A stretch of DNA of 64,000 nucleotides from Hyaloraphidium curvatum (GCA_025558095.1 JAIVFI010000001.1:944501-1008500); one strand, 5' to 3'; positions 9,694 through 21,216 are shown, counted from the stretch's first letter. The notes: a model not told the origin generated them from the letters alone. Translations and numbers: made by a program.

Positions 9694-10971
9694 ATGAAGC
9701 TCTTTTCTTCTGCCCAGAGGGCTGTGGCGTGGGTCGCACTGCTTTTGCTCGCGGCGGTCTCGCTCCCGGGAGGCCGCGCCCGAGTGGACGCAAATGCTGC
9801 CACCGGGCGGGAGGCAGCCGAGGGCGACGGCCGCACCCGAGACGCCAATGCGCCCAGCGGGTGGGAAGCAGCCCACACAGACGCCAAGCGGCCGCTGGTC
9901 GTGTTCCACGTGGGCCCGCACAAAACCGGCAGCACGGCGACTCAGGATGCGCTCTGCGCATGGCGCGAGCGACTGGCTGCGGATGGCATCCTCATCTTTG
10001 CTCCTGGAGGCCATTGCTACAACAAGGTCGCCGCTTCGACCGCTTTCGAACTGCAGGGCCACCCAAAGGGCAGCGCGCAGGATCTCAAGGCGCTGCTCGA
10101 AGCGGTGGCTAGCCTGCGGGCGGGGGAGACGCTCATCGTTTCCAGCGAAGAGCTGTCCAAAGTTGCAGCCTCCAGCCTAGCTACACTGAGGGAGGCAGCC
10201 AAAGCTGCTGGTGCCGATGTGTCGGTGGTCGCGGTCCACCGGCGGTTCGTAAGCCGCGTCCTGTCATTCTACGCACACTACGCTTCGTACATGACCGAGG
10301 GGTTCCGGGGCGCGTTGCTCAGGGACATTGATCCGGAAGTGCGTCGATGGACTTACCGCCTTATTCTAAACAACTGGCTGGAAGCTTTCCCTGGGGCGCG
10401 CATGACAGTCGTCTCGGTGGACGGCTGCCAGGCTCGCGGAAGGTGCGACGTGGTCTCTGAAGTGATGGCTTCCCATGTCCCGGCGTGGTTGATCAACGAA
10501 AGGTCGTCAGGGAGGGCCAAACGAACGCGCAGCAACGTGAGCCACGTGGGCTCGAATGCCACCTACTCTGCCTTCCTCGAGTGGGCCATGCTACAGAGCA
10601 TGCCGGGCAACGCCACGGCCAAGATCTGGGGCACGCGGCCCGCGCGGCCTTGTGCCGCCCGCAGGGCTCCGGAGCTGCTCCACGGCCGCGTGCCAGTGGT
10701 GTGCCGCTCCCTCGCGGACGAGACTGGTGCAGCGGATGCCGACGATCTGGCCGCGCTGCACGAGATCCACACTAGGATAGGCAATCACTTGCGACTGTTG
10801 CATTTTGCCGTGGACGCCAGGGGTGATCTGTCACTGCCGGAGCCGGCGGACGGTGCAAAGCCCAACTACTGCGAGGTGGACCGGGAGGCGCTGGTGCGCG
10901 AGCCTGCCAATTTCGAGGCCCTGATCGCGACGGCAGCCGCCAGCGTCACTGGAGCATTCTTGACTACCTGA
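9694..10971 (+). CDS. Secreted or Golgi sulfotransferase-like protein
   Basis: An intronless 425-aa protein. Residues 1-30 form a signal peptide or signal anchor (WVALLLLAAVSLPGG after a basic start). A linker follows, then VVFHVGPHKTGSTATQDAL, a textbook 5'-phosphosulfate loop of PAPS-dependent sulfotransferases (family G-x-x-K-T/S-G-S/T). VSVVAVHRRFVSRVLSFY fits the 3'-phosphate-binding strand-helix (R and S present). The remainder holds cysteines and N-glycosylation sequons (NVS, NAT) expected of a lumenal or secreted enzyme. The acceptor substrate cannot be told. Lack of introns, unlike most neighbours, is compatible with acquisition or expansion of a lineage family, but codon use looks like the neighbours. 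Confidence 0.75.
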   Translation: MKLFSSAQRAVAWVALLLLAAVSLPGGRARVDANAATGREAAEGDGRTRDANAPSGWEAAHTDAKRPLVVFHVGPHKTGSTATQDALCAWRERLAADGILIFAPGGHCYNKVAASTAFELQGHPKGSAQDLKALLEAVASLRAGETLIVSSEELSKVAASSLATLREAAKAAGADVSVVAVHRRFVSRVLSFYAHYASYMTEGFRGALLRDIDPEVRRWTYRLILNNWLEAFPGARMTVVSVDGCQARGRCDVVSEVMASHVPAWLINERSSGRAKRTRSNVSHVGSNATYSAFLEWAMLQSMPGNATAKIWGTRPARPCAARRAPELLHGRVPVVCRSLADETGAADADDLAALHEIHTRIGNHLRLLHFAVDARGDLSLPEPADGAKPNYCEVDREALVREPANFEALIATAAASVTGAFLTT

Positions 10972-11099
10972 CATTGAGCTGCGTACTCCATCCAGATCCC
11001 CATCCTGGGCCTCGTTGCAGATCCCGGTCGCACGTCGCGGATTGGTAGTCCGGGCGCCCGGGAGCAAACGGACATCTCTATTCATGTGCTCTTGGACCT

Positions 11100-12850
11100 T
11101 CAAGCCGGATACGTCCCCGCGTATCTCATCAGCAATTTCTTGACGCCGGGGAGCGCATCCAGCGCATTGAACCCCGCGGATCGCGCCCACACGGCAGGCG
11201 CGAGCTCCGTCCCGAACACACGAACAAACGAGTCCATGGCCGTCATCATGGCAAAGTTGGGCACGTACCGCGCGGATGCGTACCGCTGCAGCACGAGGGG
11301 ATCGCCGATGTCCGACCCTGTCGACGCCGAGTCGACAATCAGCTCGTAGAGCGCCTGCACGTCCTGCAGGCCCAGATTGAGGCCCTGGCCGGCTAGCGGA
11401 TGGATCGTGTGGGCAGCATCCCTGCGGAACACGAAATGAGAATCAACTCTGACAGCTCAAGTCGTGGATGCGCACCCGATCAGAGCCGCCCGCGACCTCA
11501 CGAGCCTGTCAACGTTGCGCATCTTGAGCGGGAACATGGCCCTCGTCCCCTCCTCAAGGCCAACCACCGCCGGTGGGCGCGGCTGCCGCGTGCCACCCGG
11601 CGCACGGTGCAGGCCCCACTCGATCTCCTGGGCGAGGTCAACGTCCCAGCGCCCAGAGTCCTGGAGGCGCGACATCAGGAACTTGACGTCCGGGAGCGGG
11701 TTCCGGAATGCGGCGTTGAGCATGGTCAAGAACTCTTCAGGGAGGGTCTTGACCATGCGCTGGGCAAACGTGACGGGGGCGGACCAAACGAGGGAGCTAT
11801 AGCCGCGCGCGAGCTACACGGAGGGCAAGGTTAGCCGAATGCCCGGAGCGACATTGCGAAAGCCAGAGAAACATACCGGCAGCAAAGCTACGGGCCCGGT
11901 CGGCAAGAAACGCTGCCATGAGGTCTCATTCGGGTGGTCCTCGTCCACACGAAGCGTGGCCACGATGCCCCGCATCGGGTAGTCCCAGCCAAAGGTTTGT
12001 ATCCCGGCGTACTCTCGCACCTTGGAGTTCTGCCCGTCTGCACCCACTAGCAGTCGTCCCCGGAGCACGTCACCCGTGCTCAGGGCGACCTCGGGCCACG
12101 AAGAACCAGGACCCGCAGCACCACCGACATCGCCCGCGGAGATAGCGGTCACCTGGCACGTGTTGAACACGTCCACCTTCTGGGGTCCGCTGCGCATTGC
12201 CGCCACGAGGCCGGCCTGGACCACGCGGTTCTCGATCATCCAAGACACGGGCGCCCCAGGCTCGCCGTCAAAGTTGATAACGCCGTCTCCCGCAGCGTCC
12301 CAAACCTGGCCGAAGCGCGAGACGCGTAAGTGCTGGCTCAGAAAATGCTGGACACCTAGAGCCCACGGTCATGTGCTGCACAGGCCAGGGCTTCGTCGCG
12401 TCAATGTGGTCCCACGCTCCAATGTCTGAAGGTCCCAGGCAACCACCATCAGCGCCGACCAAGCGCGATCAGCTCTTTCGGTCCACGCACCGCGAAAGAA
12501 CTGCACCGACGAGGGCGTATAGGAGCTAACGCGGTTGGAAAAGCGCGACACAATCGGTTTGTCCAGCTCGCCGAGGTCGCCTGCCTCGATGAGCGCCACG
12601 CGGAGGCCCGGCAGCTTCCGGGAGCGAGCTGGAAGGGCACATAGCCTCAGATTCCGCGGAAAAGGTCCGAGCGGGCCGTCTCCGCACCGAGAGCGCAGGC
12701 AAGAGCCGTCCCGGCCACGCCTCCCCCAACCACCAGGACGTCGTAATGCGCCCGGGCCGCCGAGGCCGAGGCAGCAGACGCGGACGGCTCGGCAGATGCT
12801 GCAACAGAGGCGAATGCCCGCCGAGCGGCGGGAGGCAGGCGAATCCTCAT
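11100..12850 (-). CDS. COQ6: Ubiquinone biosynthesis flavin monooxygenase COQ6
   Basis: COQ6 hydroxylates the C5 position of the coenzyme Q ring precursor at the inner mitochondrial membrane. A start at 12850 gives a basic presequence (MRIRLPPAARRAFASVAA). Then come the Rossmann FAD site VLVVGGGVAGTALACAL, the joined ARSRKLPGLRVALIEAGD, SRFSNRVSSYTPSS, QVWDAAGDGVINFDG, LLVGADGQNSKVREYAGI, WQRFLPTGPVALLP, SLVWSAPV, and DAAHTIHPLAGQGLNLGLQD, all in family order. At least six short introns split it. One is entered within ACALG and joins directly to ARSRK. The gene is head-to-head with the DUF7918-like gene (208 bp). Confidence 0.94.
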
Positions 12851-13058
12851 CGCGTCCTGAATGGGCGCTGCCCCGCGGCTGTTTACCGCGCGCACAGCGA
12901 TCGAAACCATCTCAAACCACTTTCGCCTCTCACCCGGCGAGCGGTTGAGAGTGCCTGCTTCGCAATAGATAAGGCCTTCTTTCGGTGCTCCAGTGCGTCG
13001 AGCCGGAAGGAAGCCGCCTTGTGGACGGCGCGGCGCGGTCCGACGGACATTCGACTCG

Positions 13059-14072
13059 ATGCCGGACAGCCAGGGACTCTTCTCCTTCAGGGTCTTTGTC
13101 GGCGGCTCGTCGGCGGGCGCCGGCCGGGAGCTTCCCGAGTACGGCGTCGGGACGAAATCGGAACCCGGGCCGGGGTACAACAGGCACGTGGTCACTGCCT
13201 TCGTGCCCTCGGAGGCCAATCAGCGATTCTACGTGCGGGTGCGGAACGAGGGCTGCGACTTTGAGACGGTGTCGGCCCGCATCTTCATCGACGGACAGCT
13301 GCAGTACAAGGGCATCCTGCGGAAGCCCGGCGACACCCACCACGTCGAGGGGAGGGTCCTGTCGGCCACCGCCGTCGCGCCGTTCCTGTTCTCGCGGCCC
13401 ACCTTCGCAAACGGGGACGATGCAGGCGGAGGGGCCAACTCCGCACCGGAAGCGCCGCTTTCTCTCGCCAAGGAGCTTGTGCCCACGTCCTTGGCGGCGG
13501 AGATTGACGGAGAGGGAGTGTTCTCGGCGAGCTCGATTGGCGAGATCCGCATGGAGCTGTGGAAGGTCTCCGAAAAGCGCACCGAGTACGGGGTGCCTTC
13601 CGTGGTGCTGGGAACGAACGGTTTCGTGGGCAAGGCGGACGGGATCAAGCCCGAGAGCGGCGACGCCGGGCTCAAGGCGGTGTCGCTGAAGGAGGGCGAG
13701 AAGAAGACGGCGCTGCTGAGCCACACGACCACCTTTGGCAAGGCGACGGCGCCCTTGATTCCCGTGCCGCAGAGCCGCGTGCACAGTGCCGATCTGGACA
13801 CGAAGCCCTGGATCGTGCACTCGATCCGTTACCGATCCAAGGATCTCCTCGATGCGGAAGGCCTTACAGAAGTCAAGCCCGTGCTGCCAGTTCCGACGAG
13901 CAGCTCGAGCTCTGGCCGCAAGAGGGCGCCGCAGGACCGGCCGGTGCCTTCTGCGGGTCCAGACACTGCGTCGAAGAGGGTGAAGAACGAGGTCGACACG
14001 GGCGACGACAGCGAGATCGAGGAGATTCCTGTGATCAAGAAGGAGCCGGAGCTCGTCGTGCTTGACGATTAG
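13059..14072 (+). CDS. DUF7918-like nuclear protein with SUMO motifs
   Basis: An intronless 337-aa protein. Residues 1-150 resemble the fungal DUF7918 beta-sandwich (FRVFVGGSS, LPEYGVGT, HVVTAFVPSEANQRFYVRV, ARIFIDGQ). This is from memory of a family abundant in mushrooms and present in other fungi, whose function is unknown. Residues about 175-265 continue as a second globular part (GEIRMELWKV). The C-terminal 65 residues are disordered and basic then acidic, holding a bipartite-type nuclear signal (SGRKRAPQ ... SKRVKNE). They also hold two SUMO-consensus lysines (VKNE, IKKE) and two hydrophobic-acidic SUMO-interaction-like motifs (EIPVI, LVVLDD) at the extreme end. Nuclear location is inferred. 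The family call is moderately sure; the SUMO role is a guess from motifs. Confidence 0.6.
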   Translation: MPDSQGLFSFRVFVGGSSAGAGRELPEYGVGTKSEPGPGYNRHVVTAFVPSEANQRFYVRVRNEGCDFETVSARIFIDGQLQYKGILRKPGDTHHVEGRVLSATAVAPFLFSRPTFANGDDAGGGANSAPEAPLSLAKELVPTSLAAEIDGEGVFSASSIGEIRMELWKVSEKRTEYGVPSVVLGTNGFVGKADGIKPESGDAGLKAVSLKEGEKKTALLSHTTTFGKATAPLIPVPQSRVHSADLDTKPWIVHSIRYRSKDLLDAEGLTEVKPVLPVPTSSSSSGRKRAPQDRPVPSAGPDTASKRVKNEVDTGDDSEIEEIPVIKKEPELVVLDD

Positions 14073-14349
14073 CGAGCCGGCCATTGTTTTCCGATTCGTC
14101 GCAGTGGGAACGACGCTCTTCTATCGCTCACGCCAGGATCGAGGACGAGGACCCGGGGCGTGGCTTTCTTTCACCATTTGATGTACTACTCTGTCAATAA
14201 CATCATAGTTCGACTCGCTCTTCGAAAGCTCGCGCCGGGAAAAGGGGTATTGATCACCCTGACCCGCGGCAGAGCTTTCCAGTTTCAGACGCGAATTCCC
14301 ACGCGAATCGGAGGCATCTCTCTACGGGACCGCCGTGCATCGCAAAAAA

Positions 14350-17157
14350 ATGCTCGGCAAAAGGGCCCGGCCCACGGTTCTGAAGAGTCTTCCCGTGAAT
14401 CACGTGGAGCGGCTGCAAAAGGAGCGTGCGTTCCAGTGGGGGGAGACGGCAGCTTCGGAGGACAGCGATGACGAGTCGCGGCACACGCGGTGTGTAGGCG
14501 GCATGCTTTTTGCCCATCATCGCGGGCGAGGACGCGTGCGTCGGCTTACGAGCCGTCCCGGGAACAGGTCCAAGGGCAGGGCGGCGCCGGTGAACCTCAC
14601 GCCCTACAAATCGTGCTTCGTCGACGGCAAGGAGTACAAATGCGGGGAATTTGCGCTCGTGGCAGACGACCGGAAGGAGTCTGTGCTCCAGATCGAGACC
14701 ATGGGTGAAACCGCGGACGGGAGGTGCATTCTCCGGGGCCAGCTGCTAGTCGACGCGGACGACCTACGGGGCGACATGCTCAAAACATGGTTGGACAAGT
14801 GGGGAAGCTTGCTGAAGGAAAAGGTCGGGTGCGAAGAACAAGAAATGTCGGAGCTCCACTCACTAGAGGTAATGAGCTCAGAACGAGAGGTTTTGCCGCG
14901 ACATCGCAAAGATCGACGACCAGCCTGTTTCGGAAATTGTTCGACCTTGCACTGTGCTCGAGCATGGGGAGTTTGTGGAACGTTTCGAGGGCAAGAAGCC
15001 GCCAAACGACTGTTTTTTCCTTCGGCGATGTCTGTTGAAGAGCAGGTCGAACCCTCCGCTGGTCTCCATTGGTTTCAAGCAGTTTCTCCGGGGACCGACG
15101 TGGAGAATCAAGAAGACGGAGGATGAGCTCACTGGAAAAGTACCGTCGGCAACGCCGAAGGCGGTCAAGTCGTCGAAGAAGGTTAGACAGTCACCCCCCC
15201 GGGCCGCACATCACCTGACAAGACTTTGCCGACCAGCGGACACGAGAGGAAGCCGTCGGTGATGACAAGGAAGAGAAGGCCTCGGCAACCGACGAGGACT
15301 ACGTCGCGGGCGAATCGGACGACGGCGAGTCGGACAACTCCGAGTCTGCCACGGACTCTGAGGAGTCCGAAGGGGAGAGCGAATCGTTGTCGGAGGAGGA
15401 GGAAGCGCCGAAACCGAAGCGTGTCATGCGGAAGAAGCGCGTGCGGCAGCTCCCGTCTGGGACGGAGGAGCGCGTTGGCGGATCAGCGCTGGTGACTCCC
15501 AAGAACCGGACAAGGCCTCGAAAGCAGCACACCTCGACAAAGAGCTCCAGGTAGGCACGCATGGGTTGGCGTCCAAGGTCATTCGCTACACGCTTCATTC
15601 GGTTAGGTCTATCGTGATGGAGGCCAGGAACGTTCCACGATCTGCCCCCGCCACTCCGTTCGAGAAAGCCAGGGAGGCGCTCCATGTTGCTGCCGTCCCA
15701 AAGGCTCTGCCTTGCCGGGAGCGGGAGTTTGAAGAGATTGAGTCGTACGTCGAGGAAGCTATCCTGGACGGCTCGGGTTCGTGCATCTGTGAGTGCATTG
15801 GCTGGTGCTTTGGTGAAGTGCAGGCTGACGACCTCCCAGACATATCGGGGGTGCCTGGAAACGGAAAGACAGCGACCGTGACCCGCGTGATCGACTCGCT
15901 CCAGGAAAAGTCCGAACGAGGAGTGGGTGGCAGGCGGCGAGCGAAAAGAATAGTGCTGAAGCCGCCTCCAAACAGGATCTTGACCCGTTCACTTTCGTCG
16001 AGATCAATGGCATGAAGCTCTTGGATCCGTCACAAGCATACGTGATCCTGTGGGAAGCCATTTCAGGCGAACGGCTTTCGGCCAAGCACGCGTCGGAGAT
16101 GCTGGAGCGCAAGTTTAGCCGGTCTTCGGCACAAAGTCGGCCGATGTGAGAGCTGACTTGCCGCAAGCACGCACTTGAGCTGACAAACACCACAGCGTCG
16201 TCATTATGGACGAGCTGGACCTGATGGTGACGCAGAAGCACACCGTCATGTACAACTTTTTTGAATGGCCCACGCGGGAACAGTCGCAACTCATCGTCAT
16301 CGCGATCGCCAACACGATGGACCTGCCCGAGCGCATGCTCAACAACCGCGTGGCTTCCCGGCTAGGTAGGGCAATCTGTGCTCGGCTTCTAGCCTTGGTT
16401 GATGCGCTGACCGGCCATTCCCAGCGATGAAGCGCATCACCTTCCAACCCTACACCGTCCCGCAGCTTAAAACCATCATTCGATCACGCCTTGACGGCGT
16501 TGAGCTCTTCGAAGACTCGGCAATCGAGTTTTGTGCTCGCAAAGTTGCCTCTGTGTCGGGCGATGCCCGGCGGGCCTTGGACATCTGCAGGTATGATTTT
16601 CTTGTCCCGTTCACATCCGGTGCTGAGCGTGGACAGACGAGCTGTCGAGATTGCGGACCTTTCTGCGAGCGGTGATGTGTCCAAGATGAAAAACAAGATC
16701 AACGCGCAAAACCTCATGAGCACCTTCAACGAGATGTATGCTTCGGCCAACGTGACTTTTGTGAAGCATGCGCCGCTTCAGCAGAAGCTCTTTCTGGTTG
16801 CGTTGGCAACGCGGATACGGCGAAGTGGCCTGTACGAGGTGCCTTTCCACGAGGTGGGAGGGAAGTGCGCTGCACACGGCAAAATGCCAATGATCTTGCG
16901 TCGCCTCCCAGGTGGCCGAGGAGCACATACGGCTCTGCCAAATGCACAAGTTCGAGGTCCCCAACGGGTCGCAGCTATCTGCCATATGCGCCAACCTGGG
17001 GACGTCGCGAGCGATCGCTGTCGAGGACATCAGATTGGACCTTTACAGGGCAGTTCGCCTTGTGCTTTCAGAGCAGGACGTGTACCACGCTCTGCAGGAG
17101 GACCCCAAACTGCGTGTCTGCCTTCCGCAGGATCTCCAGGCCGCTTTGAATGGTTGA
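14350..17157 (+). CDS. ORC1: Origin recognition complex subunit 1
   Basis: Orc1 is the AAA+ ATPase that drives ORC loading of MCM at origins. The ATG at 14350 follows a poly-A run. The N-terminal BAH domain spans [19 protein letters not shown] to FFLRRCLL. An acidic linker (about 15280-15450, Ser/Glu/Asp-rich) and a basic patch come next. The AAA+ module has [17 protein letters not shown] (Walker A, with Asn where most Orc1 proteins have Thr), [11 protein letters not shown], Walker [17 protein letters not shown], sensor 1 [14 protein letters not shown], and [13 protein letters not shown] with sensor-2 [11 protein letters not shown]. The C-terminal winged helix ends at 17157. About nine introns; one at 15923-15975 (53 nt) and one inside the CIYISG motif were checked by frame. 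Regulation by phosphorylation of the linker is plausible but unproven. Confidence 0.94.
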
Positions 17158-17290
17158 TCTGGAGCGGAACAATAGCGAGGAAAGCTCATTGAAATCTCAA
17201 GATTACATAGACGACCCTGGTTTCTATTGACTCAATTTGAGGAAGTTGGCCAAGCTCGTCGTGATTGCTGTTAAAAGGTAAGACCGCGTC

Positions 17291-20200
17291 CTACAGAATC
17301 AACGACGATAGTTCACCTTCGACCTCCGTCGACATGCTCTTCAGGAGCACATCGTTTTTGTCGCGCGCGTCCTGCTTGACCTTCGACATGTAGTCGGGCG
17401 CGTCCATCCTCTCCTTGAGCTGCTCGATCGACTTGAGGGTCTTGATCTTTTTCTCCTCGAGTTTCGCGACCTCAGCCGCAATGTCCACCACTCCCTGATA
17501 CCGAGGCGCTCGAACCATAGTCGGCATGCACAGCGCCAGAATGGGCTCACCTTCACCAGCAAAAGCACGTAGACCTCGTCGTTGATCGGGTACAGTGCAC
17601 AGCCTGCAGGGTCCTGTCCCTTGTGAAGAACCTCAAGCACCTTGATGGGACGCGCCTGTGCGAGGATGGCGTCCTTCTCACTCTCCAGGAGCTTAGCGGT
17701 TTCCGCGGAACTGGCGACGGCGTACACTGCCGACTCGTGGTTGGCCGCCCGCCAGCTACGCTGCGGCAAAGCGTGACACTTACCTGTTGCGCCGGTCTTA
17801 ATGTCGTAGTCCGTTGTCAAGGACCGTGCAGCGCGCACAACCTCCATGATGGTGCTGAACTGCGCCTCTGCAGCTTCATTGTCAAACTCGGGCAGCACCT
17901 GCGGGTACGAGGATCGCATGATGGTTTCAGTCTTGTCACCAGCCCGTCGTGGAGTGCGCTGATAAAGTTCCTCCGTGATGAAGGGCATGAACGGGTGCAG
18001 AAGCCTGAGACCAAAGTCCAGACACGTGTAGAGAGTATTCCGCATCGACTCCTTTCGCTTCAGGTTCTCCGGCGAGTCCTCGGCCGCCAAGACAGGCTTT
18101 TGCACCTCCAAGAAGATGTCACAAAACTCGTGCTGCCAGAACGAGTACAGGGCGTTCGTCAACGCCATGAAGTTCATCACTTCGAAATTGCGGTTGGCTT
18201 CCCGCACGGCGGTGTTCAGTTTGGAGAGGATGTACTTCTCAGCCAGGGACTCATTCCCAGTCAAGGCCGGAGAGGCAGCGGGCACATAGTTATCCCCGAG
18301 CTGCTTCAAGGTGAGCTTCGTAGCGTTCCAAAGCTTGTTGCAGAACTTGCGGTAACCTTCCACGCGCAGGATGTCGAGATTGATGTCCCGACCTGCGCAG
18401 AAAACTCATTAGTCTACGGAGACTTCCAAGGAACGGCAAAACCTTTACCATCGGAAGTGTAGTTGCAGAGGGCAAAGCGGAGAGCATCCGTCCCGCACTC
18501 CGGTATGCCGTTCGGGTAGTCCCGCTTCTGGCCCTCCTTGGCCTTCTCCACTTCCCTCGGGTCGAGGTTGCCTCCGAGCAGGGTTTGGTGCAGAGCTTCC
18601 AAGGAAATGCCCTCGATCACGTCCAGGGGGTCCACTACGTTGCCCAAACTCTTGCTCATTTTCCGGCCATACCGATCGCGCACCATGGCGTGGCAGAACA
18701 CCTTCTTGAACGGCACCTCCCCCGTGAGGCGGATGCCCATCATGACCATGCGTGCCACCCAGAAGAACAGAATGTCCCAGCCAGTCTCAAGCAGCGCGTT
18801 GGGGTAATACAGCTCGAGGTCCTTCGTCTTGTTGGGCCACCCAAAAATGGAGAAGGGCCACAGGCCAGAAGAAAACCAGGTGTCGAGCACGTCAGGATCA
18901 GCCTCGAGCCGAATGTCCTCCTTCGTCGTTCCTGGAAACTTTGCCAAGGCTTTCTCCATCGCCTCCTCTTCCGTCCTTGCTGCAACCCAGAACTTGCCGT
19001 CGGCCGACTGTGGAGTATCGTGAGCATTGAGCGGGTGGGATCGGATGAGCGAGCGCTCACGTCCGACAGCGTGCCCTTGATGTGGACTAGGTAAGCGGGC
19101 ACCGAATGGCCCCACCACAACTGGCGCGATATGCACCAATCCTGAATGTTCTCGAGCCATGCGAACCAGTCCTTTTCTGACGTCTTGGGCACAATCTCCA
19201 GCGTTCCGTTGCGGACCGCCTCGATCGCAGGTTCTGCAAGGGGCTTCGACCGCACCCACCACTGCGGCTTCATGAGGGGCTCCACGACGTTGTTGGAGCG
19301 CCTGTAAGCAGCGTCAGACAAAGGAATGTTGAACGACAGAGGAGAACTCACCCGCAGATCGGCAGCATCATCTTGTTGGCGGTCTTTCCGCGGAACAGGC
19401 CCTTCTTCTCCAGCTCCTTCTCGACGGCTTCGCGTGCGTCGTAACGCATAACGCCTTCGAACGGCGCGGCGTTCTTGTTGAGCGATCCGTCTTCGTTCAG
19501 GATGTTGATGCTGGGCAAGTTGTTCCGCTTCCCGGCTTCAAAGTCGTTGAAATCGTGCGCCGGAGTGATCTTCACGGCGCCCGTTCCGAAATCCTTGTCC
19601 ACCATCGAGTCCGCGATGATCGGCAGCAACCTGTCCTGGAACGGATGCCGCACATTCTTCCCAACGAGGTGCTTGTACCGTTCGTCGTCGGGGTGCACGG
19701 CAACGGCCGTATCTCCCAGCATCGTCTCCAAACGGGTAGTCGCCACAACAATCTCCTCGTCTGCAAGGGAGCCCACTTAGCAGCAGCTGGTTCGTGGGTA
19801 ATGGACGGAACGTACCGCTGCCGTCGACAGGGTAGGCGAAGCTGGCCAGCATGCCGAACTCGTACTTCTTGCTGGGGTCGTGATCGGGGGCCCCACGCAG
19901 CGTGCGGCCTTCGATTTCGACGTTCTCCACCTCCAAGTTCGACAGCGCGGTCTTGAGGGATGTGCACCAGTTCACGAGCCGGTTCTCCCGGTAGATGATG
20001 CCCTCGTCGTGAAGCCGAATGAACGCTTCCTGGACGGCGTTGTAAAGATCCGGATCCATGGTGAACTTGGCGCGGTCCCAATCGAACGAACCGCCTAAGC
20101 GGCGCAGCTGGTTGTAGATACGGTCTCCGTATCTGGGCGAGATGGTGAATGAAGCCTCTCATTCACACCAGCCTTGATCGTGTCACTTACTGATCCTTCC

Positions 20201-20994
20201 ACTTCCAGACTTCGGCGGTGAATGTCGTCCGTCCCAAATCGTGGCGAGACTTCTTCTGCTCCTTCCACAGCTTCTTCTCCACCACGACCTGGGTGGCGAT
20301 GCCAGCGTGATCGCAACCCGGGTTCCACAACACCGTCTTGCCTAACATCCGGTTCCTTTGGACACACAACTTAGCTTCAGTGCGCCTTGTTGGAGGCAAG
20401 CTCCCGGGGCTCACCAGCGGATCATGGCGTCTTGGATGGAGTTCGTCAGCGCGTGGCCCAGATGGAGAGATCCAGTCACGTTCGGAGGTGGGATCGGGAT
20501 CACGTAGGTTCCCTCGGGTTTCGCATTGCCCTCCGGCGTGAGCTCCGGCTTGAAGAAGCCACACTGTTCCCACCAGGGGTACCAGGCGGACTCCACGGCC
20601 TTGGGGCTGTACGAGTTGGCCATCGGCCGGGTCAGGTCTTGGCAAACGGAACTCCAAGTCAGTCCTTTGCCAGTGTAACGCCCAGTGGGAAATCACCCTT
20701 CTTCTCGCCGGGCTTCGTGGTGTCCACATAGGCCTCCTCAGCTTCTGCCCTGCTTTCCTTGACCTTCTTGGTCTTGCCGTCGCCATCGGCACCCTTGACA
20801 GCCTTAGCAGCTTCCGCCGCCTTCCGTGCTGCTTCCTTTGCCTCAAACTTGGCGAGCTTGGCCGCCTTTGCGGCCTCTTTCTCGAGCTCCTTTTTCGATT
20901 TCTCTTTCGGAGCCCCGTCCACAGGCGACGCGTCCTGGGCCTTCCCGTTCGGTACACCTCCCGGCAAGGACGATTCGGGAGCTTCCGAAGACAT
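17291..20994 (-). CDS. VAS1: Valyl-tRNA synthetase, probably serving cytosol and mitochondria
   Basis: A class I synthetase that charges tRNA-Val. The ATG at 20994 opens a Lys/Ala/Glu-rich helical N-extension typical of eukaryotic cytosolic forms. The catalytic order follows: [18 protein letters not shown] (HIGH), [17 protein letters not shown], the editing domain with [19 protein letters not shown] and [44 protein letters not shown] and [13 protein letters not shown]. Then come the anticodon-binding helices and the C-terminal coiled coil ([13 protein letters not shown] ... [11 protein letters not shown]). About ten introns of roughly 55-70 nt interrupt it. No separate mitochondrial valyl synthetase is visible, and a stop-free, targeting-like stretch precedes the ATG (see next entry). 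Confidence 0.95.
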
Positions 20995-21216
20995 GGCGCT
21001 AGCGCGAATCCCTTGGGAGGCTTTGGAAGAGGAGAACCGGAGTCGCGTCACTCCAGTGGGTGCCGCCGCACCCTTTGGTTGGCTCGCCCTCCGAAGGGCG
21101 CGGCTCGAGCGCCACAGGAAACCGCCGTCAATCGGCAGCAAACGCGATGGCCTGGAAACCAGGCACCGCAAGCCCGCGATGGTTGCGAATGCCCGGGGCC
21201 GGATTTGTTTCGCGCT
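20995..21216 (-). other. Stop-free, ATG-less 5' extension of the valyl-tRNA synthetase frame
   Basis: Upstream of the VAS1 ATG the same frame stays open for 74 codons to a TGA at 21217-21219, yet contains no ATG. The conceptual peptide is rich in Arg, Ser, Ala and Leu with almost no acidic residues (for example GFLWRSSRALRRASQ and [17 protein letters not shown]), the composition of a mitochondrial presequence. In baker's yeast the mitochondrial valyl form uses an upstream AUG, while the Ala and Gly synthetases use ACG and UUG. A UUG codon sits here at 21171. It could be translated from a near-cognate codon, joined to an unseen upstream exon, or be plain leader sequence. Confidence 0.45.

Noticed and set aside
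15923..15933. An 11-nt frameshift or ultrashort intron (GTGGGTGGCAG) in ORC1
   Set aside because: The same donor with an acceptor at 15974-15975 gives an ordinary 53-nt intron and the right frame, so no anomaly is needed.
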